A DNA stretch of 64,000 bases, from contig JAZRFY010000014.1 of the NCBI GenBank assembly GCA_045643885.1, positions 1-64,000 on the forward strand, read 5' to 3'. The notes under the pieces are model-generated. The model saw only the letters and a list, made by a program, of their open reading frames with translations. It searched no databases and was not told the origin of the DNA. Positions 25,862 through 33,181 of this stretch are shown in pieces. The translations under genes and the position numbers were made by a program. Positions within the stretch are counted from its first letter, which is position 1. The number at the start of each line of letters is the position of its first letter. Source of the stretch: RGIG4608 sp045643885. Its GTDB lineage: Bacteria > Bacillota > Clostridia > Oscillospirales > CAG-272.

Positions 25862-27799
25862 ATGAAAATCAAACTTTTTGATCTCGAGCTCAGCTTTGAC
25901 GCGCCCATCACAGTATATGACGCGGCTCGCTCTGCTGAAAAGATCGATCGCAGCGTTATTGCTGCAAAGGTAAACGGTGAGGTAGTTGCACTTAATCACC
26001 TTATCGAAAACGATGCAGAGGTTGAGCTTCTCACTTTCAAAGAAGCAGACGGCAAGCACGTTTTCAATCACACAGCAAGCCACATTCTTGCTCAGGCAGT
26101 TAAACGCCTCTATCCCGAAACAAAGCTCACTATCGGTCCCGCTATCGAAAACGGCTTCTACTATGACTTCGATTCCGAGGTTTCCTTCACTCCCGAGATT
26201 CTTGCAAAGCTCGAAGCGGAAATGAAGAAAATCGTTAAGGAAAACCACCTTATCACAAGAAGCGAATTGCCCCGTCAGGAAGCTATTGCTCTTATGACAG
26301 AAAAGAACGAGCCCTATAAGGTTCAGCTTATCGAGGAGCTTTCCGAGGATGCAACAATAAGCTTCTATACACAGGGCGAATTCACAGACCTCTGTGCAGG
26401 TCCTCACCTCTTCTCTACAGGTGCTGTAAAGGCTATCAAGCTCACACAGTGCACAGGTGCTTATTGGAAGGGTGACCAGAAGAATAAGATGCTTCAAAGA
26501 GTTTATGGCGTTGCCTTCCCCTCCAAGGACGAGCTCAACGCATACATCACAATGCTTGAAGAAGCAAGAAAGCGCGACCACAACAAGATTGGCCGTGAGC
26601 TTGAATATTTCACAACAGTTGACTCCATCGGTCAGGGCTTGCCCATCCTTCTTCCCAAGGGTTCAAAGGTTATCCAGACTCTTCAAAGATGGATCGAGGA
26701 CGAGGAGCAAAGACGTGGTTACCTTCTCACAAAGACTCCCCTTATGGCAAAGCGAGACCTCTATAAGATTTCCGGTCACTGGGATCACTACCGTGACGGT
26801 ATGTTCATCCTCGGCGATCCCGACGATGAAACAAAGGAATGCTTTGCACTCCGTCCTATGACATGTCCCTTCCAGTATCAGGTATTCCTCAACAAGAAGA
26901 GATCCTATCGCGACCTTCCTATGAGACTTGGTGAAACATCCACACTCTTCAGAAATGAGGATAGCGGTGAAATGCACGGCCTTATCCGTGTTCGTCAGTT
27001 CACAATTTCCGAAGGACACCTCGTTCTTCGTCCCGAGCAGCTTGAAGAGGAATTCAAGGGTTGCCTTGACCTTGCTCTCTACTGCCTTGAAACTCTCGGA
27101 CTTCTTGAAGACTGCACATTCCGTTTCTCTCAGTGGGATCCCAAGCGTACAGATAAATACGAGGGTACTCCCGAGCAGTGGGATGAAGCTCAGTCCATCA
27201 TGGAAAAGCTTCTTGATGCTAACATCGGTCGTGAAAACTACGTTGTAGGTATCGACGAGGCTGCATTCTACGGTCCTAAGCTCGACATTCAGTGCAAGAA
27301 CGTTTTCGGCAAGGAAGATACAATCGTTACTATCCAGGTAGATATGCTCCTTGCAAAGAAGTTCGGCATGGAATATGTTGACTCCGATAATACTCTTAAG
27401 ACTCCCTACATCATCCATAGAACTTCAATGGGATGTTATGAAAGAACTCTTGCACTCCTTGTTGGAAAGTATGCAGGTGCTCTTCCCACTTGGATGGCTC
27501 CCGTTCAGGTTAAGATGCTCCCCATGGGTGACGCTCAGGTTGAATATTGTGATGAGCTTTCAAGAAAGCTCACTGCTCTCGGCATCAGAAACGAGGTTGA
27601 TAGAAGAAACGAAACTATCGGCTATAAGATCAGAAACGCTCAGCAGGAAAAGGTTCCCTATATGCTCGTTGTGGGTGGTAAGGAGCTTGAGGCAGGTACA
27701 GTTGCAGTTCGTTCTCGTAAGGACGGCGACATCGGTACAATGACAGCTGACGAATTCATCCTTAAGATTGCAAAGGAAATTGCAGATAAGGCAAGATAA
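25862..27799 (+). CDS. thrS: Threonyl-tRNA synthetase
   Basis: Class II synthetase of 645 residues. Domains in order: TGS (1-61), the editing-like SAD domain with HTASHILAQAVKRLYP and DLCAGPH, the catalytic core (RPMTCPFQYQVF, GLIRVRQFTISEGHL motif 2, MGCYERTLALLVGKY motif 3) and the anticodon-binding domain (APVQVKMLPMGDAQVEYCDEL). AGGAGATACAAGCT precedes the ATG. Regulation is by the T-box upstream, with a strong terminator after the gene. Confidence 0.98.
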   Translation: MKIKLFDLELSFDAPITVYDAARSAEKIDRSVIAAKVNGEVVALNHLIENDAEVELLTFKEADGKHVFNHTASHILAQAVKRLYPETKLTIGPAIENGFYYDFDSEVSFTPEILAKLEAEMKKIVKENHLITRSELPRQEAIALMTEKNEPYKVQLIEELSEDATISFYTQGEFTDLCAGPHLFSTGAVKAIKLTQCTGAYWKGDQKNKMLQRVYGVAFPSKDELNAYITMLEEARKRDHNKIGRELEYFTTVDSIGQGLPILLPKGSKVIQTLQRWIEDEEQRRGYLLTKTPLMAKRDLYKISGHWDHYRDGMFILGDPDDETKECFALRPMTCPFQYQVFLNKKRSYRDLPMRLGETSTLFRNEDSGEMHGLIRVRQFTISEGHLVLRPEQLEEEFKGCLDLALYCLETLGLLEDCTFRFSQWDPKRTDKYEGTPEQWDEAQSIMEKLLDANIGRENYVVGIDEAAFYGPKLDIQCKNVFGKEDTIVTIQVDMLLAKKFGMEYVDSDNTLKTPYIIHRTSMGCYERTLALLVGKYAGALPTWMAPVQVKMLPMGDAQVEYCDELSRKLTALGIRNEVDRRNETIGYKIRNAQQEKVPYMLVVGGKELEAGTVAVRSRKDGDIGTMTADEFILKIAKEIADKAR

Positions 27800-27811
27800 G
27801 CCTGTAAAAAC

Positions 27812-27851
27812 AAATGCACTTGTGTTTTTCACAAGTGCATTTTTGTTTTTC
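27812..27851 (+). terminator. Terminator of thrS
   Basis: Arms AATGCACTTGTG and CACAAGTGCATT followed by TTTGTTTTT. Confidence 0.9.
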
Positions 27852-27871
27852 TTGATTTGTATTACCTAAAT

Positions 27872-27901
27872 AAAAAACAGCAGGCTCTCCTGCTGTTTTT
27901 A
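27872..27901 (-). terminator. Terminator of mntP
   Basis: AAAAACAGCAGG and CCTGCTGTTTTT around CTCT; nearly symmetrical, placed immediately after the minus-strand mntP stop. Confidence 0.85.
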
Positions 27902-27903
27902 AA

Positions 27904-28497
27904 TTACATATTTTCAAACAAAGGAATGATTACGTCCTTTGCGAATGTGTATATACCGATGCAAACAAGTATTACGCCACCCAAAACAGTTGCCTTGCTT
28001 GAAAGCATATTGCCAAACTTTTTACCTGCCCAAACACCAAAGATACAAATGATGAAGGTTACCAAAGCAATAACTAAAACACTGACAAGTGCCTTTACGA
28101 TATCGTAATCAACCATAGTAAAGCCTGCAGTGAGTGCGTCGATAGACGTTGCAACACCCTGTATCATAAGTGCTCCAAAGCCAACTGCACAATCCTCGCA
28201 GTCGCAATCCTTTTTGATTCCGTCATAGATCATCTTGCCACCTATGTATGAAAGGATGATGAGCGCTATGTAAGGAATAATCTTCTCAATGAAAGAAATC
28301 TTGTTGGCAATGCCAATGCATGCCCATCCTATAAAGGGCATAAGTGCCTGAAAGAACGCAAAAACACCTGCTATAGTGCACATTCTTCCTATCTTCATCT
28401 TGTTTTCGTTCATACCGTTAGCGAGTGCCACGGAAAAAGCATCCATAGCCAATGCTATGCCAAGCGTGATACTGATTGCAAAAAATTCAAATCCCAT
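27904..28497 (-). CDS. mntP: Manganese efflux pump MntP
   Basis: 197-residue inner-membrane exporter with six helices in two repeats; the diagnostic acidic motifs MDAFSVALANG (first repeat) and GVATSIDALTAGF (second repeat) are both present. A short cytoplasmic loop carries the cysteines of KKDCDCEDCAVG. The start was set at the ATG after AAGGAGATAAAA; an ATG five codons upstream lies on the Shine-Dalgarno sequence. The manganese riboswitch directly upstream fits the function. Confidence 0.95.
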   Translation of the reverse strand: MGFEFFAISITLGIALAMDAFSVALANGMNENKMKIGRMCTIAGVFAFFQALMPFIGWACIGIANKISFIEKIIPYIALIILSYIGGKMIYDGIKKDCDCEDCAVGFGALMIQGVATSIDALTAGFTMVDYDIVKALVSVLVIALVTFIICIFGVWAGKKFGNMLSSKATVLGGVILVCIGIYTFAKDVIIPLFENM

Positions 28498-28529
28498 TTT
28501 TATCTCCTTCATTTTTTGACCATTGTGAG

Positions 28530-28688
28530 AAACGACAAAAAAATAAACTCACGTATAGCTTCAGAGTCCACCACTCGTAAAGTTATACGTAAGTCTTGCA
28601 ATTTAAAGTAAGCCAGAGGATTTCTCCCCAGTATGTTGACTTGCTCCGATTTTTCTCTCGGTTGCTACTCCCTTACCAAACCTTGGAG
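28530..28688 (-). promoter_or_regulatory. yybP-ykoY: yybP-ykoY manganese riboswitch
   Basis: Read on the minus strand, the leader carries the conserved elements GGGAGTAGC near its start and GTCAACATACTGGGG in the second half, both hallmarks of the yybP-ykoY aptamer. An expression platform follows: ACGTATA and TATACGT arms, then GAGTTTATTTTTTT, an intrinsic terminator. Manganese binding should prevent termination and switch on mntP. Confidence 0.92.
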
Positions 28689-28717
28689 ATTATACCATAA
28701 AAGACATGGTTTGTCAA
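28689..28717 (-). promoter_or_regulatory. Sigma-A promoter of mntP
   Basis: TTGACA, 17-base spacer, TATAAT on the minus strand, immediately before the riboswitch. Confidence 0.88.
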
Positions 28718-28721
28718 CCCC

Positions 28722-28752
28722 TAAAAAAGATAGGGCAAAAGCCCTATCTTTA
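28722..28752 (-). terminator. Terminator of the GtrA-like gene
   Basis: AAAGATAGGGC and GCCCTATCTTTTTT on the minus strand; it overlaps the last bases of the gene. Confidence 0.85.
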
Positions 28753-29166
28753 TTTCTTTTCAGCAGTATCGCAAGAATTTCTATAAACGACGAATCGCAT
28801 ATACAAAAACTCAAGCACGAGATTTGCCACCATATTGATGCCCTCAACAAGATATTCGTTCATACCGACACTAGTTGCCCATCCCATAAACCAGGTGGAG
28901 GCAGGTGTGAATACCAAGTAGAAGAGCGCCACCAAAACCATTGATTTGACAAGGTTGTTTGATGACTTGAAGGTCACCTTTCTGTTGATGGTGAAATTCC
29001 AGATCACCGACAAAACAAGCGCAATAAAGTGAGAGGTTGCCTCGTGGCTCTCTCCCAAAATAAGCTCGTTCAAAAGGGTAAATGATCCAATCTGAATTAT
29101 TCCTGCGCTGAATGAAATAAGCGCAAATTTGATTGCTCTAAACAGTTCTCTACTGTCCTTCTTCAT
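28750..29166 (-). CDS. GtrA-family membrane protein
   Basis: 138 residues with four hydrophobic helices and the GtrA pattern: basic N-terminus (LFRAIKFALISFSAGIIQIG), HFIALVLSVIWNFTINRKVTF in the middle and LVLEFLYMRFVVYR at the end. GtrA proteins are thought to flip or assist transfer of lipid-linked sugars for cell-surface glycans. The start was set at ATG 29166 after GGAGATATTT; an earlier in-frame codon has no ribosome binding site. It has its own promoter with a Rex-type site just upstream. Confidence 0.88.
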   Translation of the reverse strand: MKKDSRELFRAIKFALISFSAGIIQIGSFTLLNELILGESHEATSHFIALVLSVIWNFTINRKVTFKSSNNLVKSMVLVALFYLVFTPASTWFMGWATSVGMNEYLVEGINMVANLVLEFLYMRFVVYRNSCDTAEKK

Positions 29167-29226
29167 AAATATCTCCGTTCTATCCCCTAAGGGCAAGCAG
29201 ATAAAATATAGTCCCTGCTTGGCTTG

Positions 29227-29255
29227 ATTTTACCATATATCAAACAATAATGCAA
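29227..29255 (-). promoter_or_regulatory. Sigma-A promoter of the GtrA-like gene
   Basis: TTGCAT, 17-base spacer, TAAAAT on the minus strand. Confidence 0.72.
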
Positions 29256-29262
29256 GGACTAT

Positions 29263-29280
29263 TTGTGAACACGTTCACAA
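29263..29280. promoter_or_regulatory. Rex-type operator, TTGTGA-N6-TCACAA
   Basis: A perfect inverted repeat TTGTGA ACACGT TCACAA, identical to the consensus of the NADH-responsive repressor Rex in Firmicutes. It lies 7 bases upstream of the -35 box of the GtrA-like gene. Assignment to Rex is from the motif only. Confidence 0.6.
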
Positions 29281-29294
29281 ACACAAGTAAGAAA

Positions 29295-29316
29295 GGACGG
29301 AGATTATCTCCGTCCC
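29295..29316 (-). terminator. Terminator of the 29322 lipoprotein gene
   Basis: Perfect arms GGACGGAGAT and ATCTCCGTCC around one base, followed on the minus strand by TTTCTT. Confidence 0.75.
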
Positions 29317-29321
29317 TCAAA

Positions 29322-30032
29322 TCATTCTTCAATATAGTATAAAACGATATAGTTTTTGCTCTCGTTGTAGCTTGAAAGTGCCTTTCCCTCTCTAAGCTCG
29401 TCAAGAACGGTATAACTTCCGTCCGCATGCAACGCGATGGCATAGGTAGCTGTATCTGATGCAATGTTGTAAGAAATCATCTCACTGAATTTTGCAACGA
29501 ACATATCCTCACCCTTGGTAACCTCAACCTCGTGAAGAGTCTCGGTTTCTCCGTTTCTGACCATGGCAACTATCTCGTCAAGAGTAAGACTTGCCAATCT
29601 CTGAATTGGAGTGAAGGTGTAATAAATATCCTTGTAGCTAAACACAAGATATTTCTCTCCGTTAAGCATCTCCATGCAGTCACCGGTAATAGACACGCCG
29701 TTATCGAATATCATATATACCTTTGTGTAGTTGCCTGTATGCTCATAGGTGAAGGTTCCACTCATTTTTTCACCGTCCCAGGAAACGAACGAAACGCCCC
29801 CGTCAGTTGTAAAGCTGATAGAGATGGATGAAAAATCTGCTCTTGCAAAGGGATAGATCTCGTTAGCCTGAGCAAATCCGAACTCGCGCTCAACTCCACC
29901 CATAAAGACCATGTTCATCTTGCAGCTTGAAAGATACCACTGCTCCTCAGTTGGAACAAGACGGCATCCCGAAAAAAGTGTTAAAATCAATATTGTAAGT
30001 ATAATAAAAGAAGTAATCCTTGCTATTTTCAT
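29322..30032 (-). CDS. Hypothetical lipoprotein
   Basis: 236 residues with a type II signal peptide (MKIARITSFIILTILILTLFSGC, lipobox LFSGC), so it should be lipid-anchored outside the membrane. The mature part is a beta-rich domain (SFTTDGGVSFVSWDGEKMSGTFTYEHTGNYTKVYMIF, then a repeat-like KYLVFSYKDIYYTF) of a kind common in clostridial lipoproteins, with no catalytic motif. Monocistronic, with its own promoter and terminator. Function unknown. Confidence 0.8.
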   Translation of the reverse strand: MKIARITSFIILTILILTLFSGCRLVPTEEQWYLSSCKMNMVFMGGVEREFGFAQANEIYPFARADFSSISISFTTDGGVSFVSWDGEKMSGTFTYEHTGNYTKVYMIFDNGVSITGDCMEMLNGEKYLVFSYKDIYYTFTPIQRLASLTLDEIVAMVRNGETETLHEVEVTKGEDMFVAKFSEMISYNIASDTATYAIALHADGSYTVLDELREGKALSSYNESKNYIVLYYIEE

Positions 30033-30051
30033 TGATATTCTCCTTGATGCG

Positions 30052-30095
30052 TGTGTTAATACATATATGATAACACATCAAAGTTAAAAAAGCAA
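30052..30095 (-). promoter_or_regulatory. Promoter of lipoprotein gene with inverted repeat over -10
   Basis: TTGCTT, 17 bases, TATCAT (30067-30095, minus strand). Arms TGTGTTA and TAACACA (30052-30077) flank the -10 box and could be an operator. Confidence 0.6.
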
Positions 30096-30146
30096 TCCGT
30101 TTAAGCAAAAAGTATCATAAAAATAAATAAATTTGCCAAAAAGCTA

Positions 30147-30175
30147 TTGACAAACCACGAAAAATCATATATAAT
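30147..30175 (+). promoter_or_regulatory. Sigma-A promoter of tRNA-Ser
   Basis: TTGACA, 17-base spacer, TATAAT, 45 bases before the tRNA. Confidence 0.88.
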
Positions 30176-30219
30176 AATTGGGCGTGAACGGATGCAAGCG
30201 GCAGTTCACCAAGTACTTT

Positions 30220-30312
30220 GGAGAAGTACTCAAGAGGCCGAAGAGGCGCCCCTGCTAAGGGTGTAGGCCGGGATTAACCGGCGCGAGAGTTCAAATCTCT
30301 CCTTCTCCGCCA
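30220..30312 (+). tRNA. tRNA-Ser(GCU)
   Basis: 93 bases with acceptor arms GGAGAAG and CTTCTCC, discriminator G, encoded CCA, a long variable arm (class II) and anticodon GCT at 30254-30256 in the loop CCTGCTAAG. It decodes AGC and AGU. Its last 20 bases (including one base past CCA) are duplicated exactly at 33162-33181. Confidence 0.97.
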
Positions 30313-30313
30313 A
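30294..30313 (+). repeat. attL-like site in tRNA-Ser 3' end
   Basis: 20-base direct repeat, copy 1, covering the 3' part of the T arm, acceptor strand and CCA of tRNA-Ser. Confidence 0.75.
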
Positions 30314-30350
30314 AAAATAAAACCACCCAATCGGGTGGTTTTATTTTTTG
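30313..30350 (+). terminator. Terminator of tRNA-Ser
   Basis: AAAATAAAACCACCC and GGGTGGTTTTATTTT around AATC, starting directly after CCA. Confidence 0.9.
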
Positions 30351-30560
30351 CCTGAATTGGATATTTGAGGTCGTAAGAGCGACGGGACCGGCAAGGGCGA
30401 GCGAGTAAAAACATCGCAGTGCGATGTTTTTACGAAGCGAAGGAGCCAAAGCAAGGAGTATCGGGGGTGAAGCTACGCTTTACGACCGAGACGACTATGC
30501 GACGCGAGTGGGTGGCGAAGCCACGAAAATCTCTCATTCCCCTTAAACACAATTTTACCA
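30351..30560. repeat. GC-rich hairpin spacer after tRNA-Ser with degenerate tRNA end
   Basis: About 200 noncoding bases of unusual composition. It holds a perfect 14-base-arm hairpin (30405-30433, arms GTAAAAACATCGCA and TGCGATGTTTTTAC). Near its end (30527-30540) is AAATCTCTCATTCC, which matches the tRNA-Ser end at 13 of 14 positions. No protein frame is convincing. Confidence 0.55.
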
Positions 30561-30589
30561 TTGACATAAAAGCATATTTTTGATATCAT
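30561..30589 (+). promoter_or_regulatory. Sigma-A promoter of the 30637 gene
   Basis: TTGACA, 17-base spacer, TATCAT. Confidence 0.75.
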
Positions 30590-30636
30590 ATTTACATACT
30601 TTTGTTAAAACTATTATTTTGAAAGGTGGACTGAAT

Positions 30637-31107
30637 ATGTGGTACGATATGCTTATACAAGATGAATTTATTGAATATTTCAGCAACGACAACAACGTTT
30701 TCTATACTATAGAAAACGATAAGGAAATCCTTGCGCCCACGTTTCTTCGTTTTTCAAATATAATAAATGGAATCGTGACTGCTTGGACATTTAACGATTT
30801 GCCCATAGAAAAATTAGAGCCTATCTGTGAATATGACAAAGAAGCTCTTTCCAGCCTATACTTTTGTAGGAAACAGATTGAAAATGAAAAAAGATCTCTT
30901 CCAAGCATATGGCATTCAATTCCCTGTGATCCCATATACTCCCGTTATAATGTCAACATAGATAAATTAAATGCAGAACAATGTGCAGTCTTACTTATAT
31001 ACCCTTTCTTATCCAGAATGGATGGAAGCTTTGAATTACAATTTCAGCAAGACGGAAGACTAAAAAAATATCTTTTAGCCCTCAAAGAAAAATCAACAAA
31101 TGCATAA
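30637..31107 (+). CDS. Hypothetical protein in tRNA-Ser island
   Basis: 156 residues, soluble and acidic, beginning MWYDMLIQDEFIEYF. No family is recognised. Aromatic-rich segments (TFLRFSNIINGIVTAWTFNDLP) and a C-terminal helix (EQCAVLLIYPFLSRMDGSFELQFQQDGRLKKYLLALKE) are visible. AAAGGTGGACTGAAT precedes the chosen ATG; the frame is open upstream without a ribosome binding site. It has its own promoter, and its stop codon is the first base of the 85-base direct repeat carrying its terminator. It could be a cargo, immunity or defence protein, but nothing in the sequence proves this. Confidence 0.65.
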   Translation: MWYDMLIQDEFIEYFSNDNNVFYTIENDKEILAPTFLRFSNIINGIVTAWTFNDLPIEKLEPICEYDKEALSSLYFCRKQIENEKRSLPSIWHSIPCDPIYSRYNVNIDKLNAEQCAVLLIYPFLSRMDGSFELQFQQDGRLKKYLLALKEKSTNA

Positions 31108-31190
31108 CAAAAAAGGACACCAAACGGTGTCCTTTTTTATATTCAAATATTATTTTAAAATATGCTACTACCCCTTATTTTACCCCTTAT
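31106..31190 (+). repeat. 85-base direct repeat, copy A, with terminator and ACCCCTTA pair
   Basis: Contains an intrinsic terminator (GGACACC-AAAC-GGTGTCC-TTTTTT) and, 30 bases on, the tandem motif ACCCCTTA-TTTT-ACCCCTTA. Copy B at 33180-33265 is about 90% identical. The paired octamers resemble arm-type binding sites of a tyrosine recombinase, an inference from arrangement. Confidence 0.75.
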
Positions 31191-31257
31191 AGAATTTTTG
31201 CGCATTAATTTTGTCAAAATATTAAATCAAAAATACATAAAACCATTTTATTTTGGT

Positions 31258-31998
31258 TTATTTTTGCTTAAGATTTTTAATGAATTTTGCGAACACAGCT
31301 ATAAAATAAGACGCATGGATAAATATAGTTGCGAAACAAAAATATTTGATAATATTCAAGGTGTAAGCGTTAGCAAAATTGTATGCAAATCCATAGGTTT
31401 TATCTAAAAAACCTGAAAGCATGCATGACAAAAGGAAAATCAAGCCGAATATTGAATTTATTATACAATGCTTTTTATCCTCGCCTTTTTGAAAATATGA
31501 TTTTTTCATAAAGCTTAAGAAGGATATATACACATAAGTTAACGGTATTGATGCAAAAATAAACAAAATCCAAACTATAATATGGCGAATATTATTGGGT
31601 ACAACGTGGTAGAGCAAGCCGGTTGTTTCTCCGTGGAAGAGAATCAACGGTATACTATTTGATACTAACGCTATCAATGTTATTAGAATGTATTTTAATA
31701 GCTTTTTACGGTCGTTTTTTCTTTCTTCTTTTGAATATTCCGCCGCTTTTTTCAAGGCATCATTGGTATCGTTTTCCAACGGAGTTTTTCTTCGCTCGCC
31801 GTCAATCAGTTCACGGATATCTATTTCATAGAATTCGGAAAGCTCTATTAATATGGATAAATCAGGCATATTACTTCCCGTTTCCCATCGAGATACGGTT
31901 TTGGATGACACATAAAATTTTTCGGACAATTCTTCTTGCGTTAGTCCCTTTTCATTTCGGAGCTGTTTTAAAAATGCTCCTATCTTTTTTTGATCCAT
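31258..31998 (-). CDS. XRE-family regulator with membrane domain
   Basis: 246 residues. Residues 6-61 form a Cro/C1-type helix-turn-helix (IGAFLKQLRNEKGLTQEELSEKF, VSSKTVSRWETG, PDLSILIELSEFYEID). A charged linker leads to five hydrophobic helices from about residue 103 (LLKYILITLIALVSNSIPLIL) to the end. Such membrane-tethered XRE proteins in Clostridia are thought to sense envelope state, but no ligand domain is apparent. GGAG precedes the ATG and a clear promoter lies upstream, divergent from the lipoprotein gene at 32259, its likely partner or target. Confidence 0.85.
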   Translation of the reverse strand: MDQKKIGAFLKQLRNEKGLTQEELSEKFYVSSKTVSRWETGSNMPDLSILIELSEFYEIDIRELIDGERRKTPLENDTNDALKKAAEYSKEERKNDRKKLLKYILITLIALVSNSIPLILFHGETTGLLYHVVPNNIRHIIVWILFIFASIPLTYVYISFLSFMKKSYFQKGEDKKHCIINSIFGLIFLLSCMLSGFLDKTYGFAYNFANAYTLNIIKYFCFATIFIHASYFIAVFAKFIKNLKQK

Positions 31999-32031
31999 TG
32001 GAATCTCCTAAATATATATTTATACTAAAAT

Positions 32032-32060
32032 ATTATATCATTTTCATTAGAATTTTTCAA
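32032..32060 (-). promoter_or_regulatory. Sigma-A promoter of the XRE-type gene
   Basis: TTGAAA, 17-base spacer, TATAAT on the minus strand. Confidence 0.8.
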
Positions 32061-32176
32061 GTGATTATTTTCAAAACAAAAGGTTAAAAATGTGCAAAAA
32101 CGGTCTTTTTTATGCATTTTTTGTCAACTGGACAAGTAATGTACCGTAAAAAAGCCGTGATTCTCGCTTTGTGTCC

Positions 32177-32205
32177 TTAACTTTTGGCTGAAATTGAGTT
32201 ATACT
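32177..32205 (+). promoter_or_regulatory. Promoter of island lipoprotein gene
   Basis: TTAACT, 17-base spacer, TATACT, 53 bases before the apparent ATA start. Confidence 0.6.
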
Positions 32206-32258
32206 TATATTGCAACGAGGACAAATCGCCTCGAATCTTATACACAGGAGAATAACAA

Positions 32259-32888
32259 ATAAAAAAAATCTTATCTCTCATACTCGTAGTAATAACACTA
32301 CTTTCAACTTTGGCTCTCACATCATGTGACGCTGCAATGGAAATGTTCATCGATTATATGAATGCTCAAAATACGAATCAGTCAACAACACCTCCCGATG
32401 AAATAAGACACACAATTACAAAGGAAGAGTGGATCGCTTTTGCCGATGCAAAAAACTTTACAGTATATAATAAATATGAATCGTCCATAGTATATTGTAC
32501 TGAATATGCGGTAAAGTTAGTTGATATGAACGATCCCGATAAAAGTGTAGACCCTTGTACTTTCTTTATTTTAAAAAATAATACTTGCTATACCCTCTTC
32601 CAAAGCAGTGGAGAATGGTGGGCTTCCGAGTATAATAGTGTGCTTGATCAATTTAACAGTTTAACATTGGAAAGTCATCTCGATTCCGGCATGTTCACAG
32701 AAGAATTTTATGATTCTTTGGTATTTAATGAAGAAACAAATACATATGAAATGGCGAACGTGGAAATATACTTTGAATACGGAATTCTCGTATATTTTAA
32801 GATTGAAGGAAATTTGATTTTTGGGGACGTTGGCTCAACAGTTATTGAAATTCCCGAAAACTATAAGCCCTGGACTGGTATAAACTAA
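32259..32888 (+). CDS. Lipoprotein with apparent ATA start codon
   Basis: 209 residues if read from ATA. AGGAG lies 8 bases upstream of ATA AAA AAA ATC, and the translation gives a complete lipoprotein signal peptide (KKILSLILVVITLLSTLALTSC, lipobox ALTSC). The first canonical codon in frame is a TTG at 32310, inside the signal peptide, which would remove it. So either an ATG has mutated to ATA, or ATA is used. The mature part (YMNAQNTNQSTTPPDEIRHTITKEEWIAFADAKNFTVYNKYESS...) is acidic and beta-rich with no recognised family. It is divergent from the XRE regulator. Confidence 0.65.
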   Translation: MKKILSLILVVITLLSTLALTSCDAAMEMFIDYMNAQNTNQSTTPPDEIRHTITKEEWIAFADAKNFTVYNKYESSIVYCTEYAVKLVDMNDPDKSVDPCTFFILKNNTCYTLFQSSGEWWASEYNSVLDQFNSLTLESHLDSGMFTEEFYDSLVFNEETNTYEMANVEIYFEYGILVYFKIEGNLIFGDVGSTVIEIPENYKPWTGIN

Positions 32889-33161
32889 TAGTTCTAATCC
32901 AAGTTCCACTCAGTCGAAGAATTTTGCAATCTCCTCGACAAAGAGATGACCGAGCTTTAGTCCACTCATAGAGTCGTAATGAGCAAGGTCGGGAGCTTCG
33001 AGTGGCTCCTTAGAGCAAGTGAGACCGTGCGCCACCACTCGCAGTGCGAGGATAAGGGAGCGCTAAGGAGTGGCAGGCGTCGCAGAACACAAGCAAAATT
33101 ACTTTTGCGCGGTGTGATGCGCTAACGCCAACAGTGCAACGGAACGCTTGCGTTCCTAGAT
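32889..33161. repeat. GC-rich noncoding spacer with small palindromes before the tRNA-end copy
   Basis: No convincing gene. Palindromes include CTCGCA-G-TGCGAG (near 33038) and GGAACGC-TTGCGTTCC (33141-33156). The second hairpin core AACGCTTGCG recurs after tRNA-Leu at 55899 and 56077, and the CGCAGTGCG core recurs in the 30405 hairpin. Confidence 0.5.
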
Positions 33162-33181
33162 AATCTCTCCTTCTCCGCCAA
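33162..33181 (+). repeat. attR-like copy of tRNA-Ser 3' end
   Basis: Exact 20-base copy of 30294-30313, with no other tRNA sequence upstream of it. Confidence 0.8.

Larger units (their letters stand above)
30294..33181. mobile_element. Small tRNA-Ser-associated island without integrase
   Basis: A 20-base segment of the tRNA-Ser 3' end plus one base (30294-30313) is repeated exactly at 33162-33181, the classic footprint of site-specific integration into a tRNA gene. Between them lie one unknown protein, an XRE-family membrane regulator and a lipoprotein, plus GC-rich noncoding spacers. No integrase, transposase or replication gene is present, so this is either a decayed element or a cassette mobilised in trans. 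A third, imperfect copy of the tRNA end occurs at 30527-30540. Confidence 0.7.

Noticed and set aside
26663..27418. 251-codon open frame antisense to thrS
   Set aside because: Shadow of thrS; unusual composition and no start signals.
28633..28944. 103-codon plus-strand frame over the mntP promoter
   Set aside because: It overlaps the manganese riboswitch, promoter and GtrA-like gene on the other strand.
30405..30433. Perfect hairpin considered as a terminator
   Set aside because: No gene ends nearby after the tRNA terminator and no T-run lies beyond the stem; kept only as part of the spacer.
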